Below, piece by piece: positions 20,520 to 22,837 of a stretch of DNA of 22,837 nt. Origin of the DNA: Evtepia sp. (GTDB taxonomy: Bacteria; Bacillota; Clostridia; Oscillospirales; Oscillospiraceae); contig JAHHRP010000014.1 in NCBI GenBank assembly GCA_020025735.1, positions 1 through 22,837 on the forward strand. The letters run 5' to 3'. Positions within the stretch are counted from its first letter, which is position 1. Each line of letters begins with the position of its first letter. The position numbers and the translations under genes are program-made. The notes under the pieces are model-generated. The model saw only the letters and a program-made list of their open reading frames with translations, was not told the origin of the DNA and searched no databases.

Positions 20520-21056
20520 ATGCGCTCAAAAACCCAACTGTTGGCCCTGAATGGGGTCATTGCCGGGGCCTATGCCGCCCTGACGCTGGTGGCTTCGGCT
20601 ATGAATTTGGCCTACGGTCCCATCCAGTTCCGCTTTTCTGAGGCCCTGACGGTGTTGCCCTTTCTCTTTCCCGGTACTTGGCCGGGAATTTTTGTGGGTT
20701 GCCTTGTGGCCAATCTCCTCAGTCCCTATGGCCTATTGGATGTTGTGATAGGTTCCTTGGCCACCCTGCTGGCTGCGCTGATGACGCAAAAGACCAATCA
20801 TGCCCTGCTGGCCCCTCTTCCTCCCGTTGTGTGCAACATGGTCCTGATTGGGGGGATGCTGGCTTGGTATGAAGTGGGCTTCTCTGCTCAGTTCCCCGCT
20901 CTCTTTGTTGCAAACGCCCTCTGGGTGGGCATCGGGGAGGCCGTAGTGTGTTATGTGCTTGGTCTGCTCTTGTTGCGGGCAGTGCCGCAGGTGAGCTATC
21001 TGCGACAGTATGTGCCAGAAGCTCGACGGAGTTTTCGTCCTTCCCATTCAGGATAA
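20520..21056 (+). CDS. queT: QueT-family queuosine-precursor transporter
   Basis: S-component-like membrane protein that takes up queuosine precursors such as preQ1, probably with a shared ECF energising module encoded elsewhere. The 178 residues have five to six hydrophobic segments and the typical N-terminal run YAALTLVASAMNLAYGPIQF then RFSEALTVLPFLFP, followed by GIFVGCLVANLLSPYG. The start has GGAGG (20506-20510) 9 bases upstream. It is monocistronic between two terminators. Queuosine synthesis genes are not in the window, so the cell may salvage. Confidence 0.92.
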   Translation: MRSKTQLLALNGVIAGAYAALTLVASAMNLAYGPIQFRFSEALTVLPFLFPGTWPGIFVGCLVANLLSPYGLLDVVIGSLATLLAALMTQKTNHALLAPLPPVVCNMVLIGGMLAWYEVGFSAQFPALFVANALWVGIGEAVVCYVLGLLLLRAVPQVSYLRQYVPEARRSFRPSHSG

Positions 21057-21062
21057 CGCATA

Positions 21063-21103
21063 AAAACAGCAGGTCCCTGTGCGCGGCAGGGACCTGCTGT
21101 TTT
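21063..21103. terminator. bidirectional terminator
   Basis: Perfect 17-base arms, AAAACAGCAGGTCCCTG at 21063-21079 and its complement at 21087-21103, with a 7-base loop. It serves queT (plus) and the shikimate-kinase-like gene (minus). Confidence 0.93.
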
Positions 21104-21106
21104 GTG

Positions 21107-21616
21107 TTATCCTTGTGGCGTTTTTTTCAAGGCGTCAAGGACTCGCTGAAGGGTGTGTTCAATGTCCATCTGTCCGCAATCGACGGTGATGTGGGCATAT
21201 TTTTCATACAGAGGGACCCGCTCATCATAGAGCATTCGTAGGGACTGGCCGGGGCGGAGGACCACGCCGCGGTTTTTCAGGTTTCCCAGTCGCTTGGACA
21301 GCGTTTTATAGCTTAGCTTTAAATAGACGACAGTCCCCAGGCGGCGCAAATTTTCCATGCCTTCAGGCTGGTAGACGGCGCTGCCTCCGGTGGCAATGAC
21401 GGCGTTTTCTGTCTGGAGTCCGGCGCAGACCGCGCCTTCAATGGCTAGAAACCCGTCAATCCCCCGCTGAGCAATGATAGACCGCAACAGGGCATTTTCT
21501 TGCTGTTGGATGAGCAGATCAGTATCGAGGAAAGTGTGGCCCAGAAGTTTAGCTAAGAGGACCCCAAGGGTGCTCTTGCCAGCACCGGGCATACCGATCA
21601 GGATGACGTTATTCAC
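21107..21616 (-). CDS. aroK: shikimate kinase-family protein with atypical substrate site
   Basis: P-loop kinase of 169 residues, the usual length of shikimate kinase. Walker A is GMPGAGKST (8-16), DTD (31-33) supplies the magnesium/shikimate Asp, and the lid has R121 and a later R133 in RVPLYEKYA. Two usual features are altered: the FRxxE motif that gives the shikimate-binding Arg reads FLAIE (Leu at 57), and the GGG loop reads GGS (77-79). It may therefore phosphorylate another small molecule. GTG start at 21616 with AAGGAGG upstream. It lies 43 bases behind the nitrilase-family gene and probably shares its transcript. No other aromatic-synthesis gene is nearby. Confidence 0.8.
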   Translation of the reverse strand: MNNVILIGMPGAGKSTLGVLLAKLLGHTFLDTDLLIQQQENALLRSIIAQRGIDGFLAIEGAVCAGLQTENAVIATGGSAVYQPEGMENLRRLGTVVYLKLSYKTLSKRLGNLKNRGVVLRPGQSLRMLYDERVPLYEKYAHITVDCGQMDIEHTLQRVLDALKKTPQG

Positions 21617-21659
21617 GAGGATGTCCTCCTTATTTTTGGGCTGCTGCGTCCAGAAGAGA

Positions 21660-22466
21660 TCAGCGGCGCAGGGCTGGATGGTAAAGTTCAGGGTGCCGGT
21701 GGTTCAAATAGTTTAGGAAATCATCCTGGGCAATGGTATCAGCCATGTCCACCGGAGCATAGAGAATGGCTTCTTCCTGGGTGTCGGCCTGCGCCAAGAT
21801 TTTTCCGGTGGGATGGAAGGCCCCACTCTGGCCGCAGTAGCGGAAGCGCTTTTCGGTACCGACATAGTTGCAATAGAGGGTATAGGCGCGGTTTTCCATG
21901 GCCCTAGTACGCATATAGACGAAGTGATAGTCTTCATAAGGACTCATGTTGGCAGCGCACATGCAGATCAGCTTTGCGCCATCCAGCGCCAGAGTCCGAG
22001 CGGTTTCAGGGAACTCGCCATCGTAGCAGACCAGGATACCCATGCGGCCAAAGGAGGTGTCAAAGGCTCGCAGGCTTGGGCCGGGATCGAACATTTTCTC
22101 TTCGCCGCCGAAAAAGTGGGTTTTGGCTTGGGTGCCGGCGATGGTGCCGTCCCGGTCAATCATCACCACAGCGTTATAGGGTTTGCCACCGGGATTTTTC
22201 AGAGGCATCCCCATGACAACACCCAAGTTCAGCGCTTTTGCTTTCTGCCGCAGGATCTGAAGTGCAGGTCCGTCGGGGAGGGCTTCGGCCAATGCTTCCA
22301 AGCGGTCCCGGATAAGGTAACCGGTGAGGAACATCTCAGGAAAGAGGATCAGGGAAGCACCTTGGGTGGCAGCGCTTTCCATGTGTTCCAAAGCGCGGGT
22401 CAGGTTGGCTTGCTTGTCATAGGGCAGAGAGGTGGTCTGGACGATGCAAGCGGTAAAGGGGGTCAT
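21660..22466 (-). CDS. carbon-nitrogen hydrolase (nitrilase superfamily amidase)
   Basis: Cytosolic hydrolase of amide C-N bonds, 268 residues. The catalytic triad is visible: E44 in FPEMFLTGY, K115 in AKTHFFGGEE and C147 in LVCYDGEFPE. The length and the lack of a fused domain fit the omega-amidase/N-carbamoyl-amidase branch rather than true nitrilases. The substrate is not clear. ATG 22466 follows AAAGGAG. Only 71 bases separate it from rpsR, filled by a terminator, and I see no promoter in that gap. It may be transcribed by read-through from the ribosomal operon. Confidence 0.9.
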   Translation of the reverse strand: MTPFTACIVQTTSLPYDKQANLTRALEHMESAATQGASLILFPEMFLTGYLIRDRLEALAEALPDGPALQILRQKAKALNLGVVMGMPLKNPGGKPYNAVVMIDRDGTIAGTQAKTHFFGGEEKMFDPGPSLRAFDTSFGRMGILVCYDGEFPETARTLALDGAKLICMCAANMSPYEDYHFVYMRTRAMENRAYTLYCNYVGTEKRFRYCGQSGAFHPTGKILAQADTQEEAILYAPVDMADTIAQDDFLNYLNHRHPELYHPALRR

Positions 22467-22495
22467 AATGGCTCTCCTTTCTGATGTGTCATAAG

Positions 22496-22525
22496 AAAAA
22501 GACGCGCCGAGAAGCGGCGCGTCTT
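22496..22525 (-). terminator. terminator of the rpsR operon
   Basis: GACGCGCCG (22501-22509) and CGGCGCGTC (22515-22523), loop AGAAG, extended by A/T pairs. On the minus strand it is followed by TTTTTCTTAT. Confidence 0.9.
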
Positions 22526-22537
22526 GAAAACACGGAC

Positions 22538-22780
22538 TTAGTCAGTCACGTAAGGCAGCAGAGCGATCTGACGGGCACGCTTAATGGCCTCGGTCAGCTG
22601 GCGCTGATGCATGGCACAGGTGCCAGTGGTTCTGCGGGGCAGGATCTTGGAGCGCTCAGAAAGGAACCGACGCAGCTTGGCGGAGTCCTTATAATCAATG
22701 TGCTCGACCTTATCGACACAGAACGTACAAACCTTACGGCGTTTCCGACCGCCGCGGGGGCGTTCTCTATCCATAGCCAT
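22538..22780 (-). CDS. rpsR: 30S ribosomal protein S18
   Basis: Small-subunit protein S18, partner of S6, 80 residues. The start MAMDRERPRGGRKRRKVCTF carries CxxC (VCTFC), seen in zinc-type S18 variants, and the body has YKDSAKLRRFLSERSKILPR, RRTTGTCAMHQRQLTEAIKR and ARQIALLPY. AAGGAGG lies about 9 bases before the ATG. In Firmicutes the order is rpsF-ssb-rpsR. The last seven bases of the window read TTTCTAA on this strand, which fits the Phe-stop end of ssb, but that is too short to call. Confidence 0.98.
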   Translation of the reverse strand: MAMDRERPRGGRKRRKVCTFCVDKVEHIDYKDSAKLRRFLSERSKILPRRTTGTCAMHQRQLTEAIKRARQIALLPYVTD

Positions 22781-22837
22781 GGTAGCAAACCTCCTTAAAA
22801 TAGAATGAAAGTGGTCTGAGTTTCTCGTTTTTAGAAA

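Noticed and set aside
22831..22837. end of ssb
   Set aside because: TTTCTAA on the minus strand fits a Phe-stop ending, but seven bases cannot support a gene call.

Overview
The window looks like a chromosomal segment of a low-to-mid GC Firmicute of the class Clostridia, most plausibly a gut member of the Oscillospirales. This is inferred from Firmicutes-type gene order (rplM-rpsI; rplU-prp-rpmA-obgE; rpsR), an L27 with the Prp-cleaved N-terminal extension, strong AGGAGG ribosome binding sites, many consensus TTGACA/TATAAT promoters, frequent GTG/TTG starts and a fermentative thiolase. No mobile element, CRISPR array or integrase is visible.

Layout. 1-988 (minus): the rpsI 3' part cut by the window edge, then rplM with a structured leader and a perfect-consensus promoter. 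1029-1848 (plus): a TtcA-type tRNA thiolase. 2011-4657 (minus): a large FMN/FAD/4Fe-4S enoate or dienoyl-CoA reductase-like enzyme and a small PH-like protein, separated by hairpins. 4824-7662 (plus): a membrane processive family-2 glycosyltransferase, an overlapping 30-residue membrane miniprotein and a membrane diguanylate cyclase, which may form a surface-polysaccharide/c-di-GMP module. 7770-8298 (minus): a lipoprotein. 8374-10594 (plus): a metal cluster with a DtxR-like operator, ZIP transporter, heavy-metal-associated-like protein and COG3315-type methyltransferase. 10661-10787 (minus): tRNA-Val(GAC) with promoter and terminator. 10951-12762 (plus): an AlbA_2/HATPase regulator and a small lipoprotein.

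12917-15604: a LuxR-type regulator (minus) and acetyl-CoA acetyltransferase (plus) are transcribed divergently from clear promoters. 15742-17869: prmA plus a metallophosphoesterase. 17890-20313: the rplU-prp-rpmA unit and obgE, the core ribosome/assembly cluster. 20399-21056: queT behind a structured leader, possibly a queuosine-precursor sensor. 21107-22780 (minus): a shikimate-kinase-like protein, a nitrilase-family amidase and rpsR.

Most of the window is housekeeping. The parts that invite a second look are the glycosyltransferase/miniprotein/cyclase group, the metal cluster, a near-identical hairpin placed before two unrelated genes, the alternative-stem L13 leader, the queT leader and an atypical shikimate kinase. 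I did not find compelling evidence for a wholly new multi-gene system.
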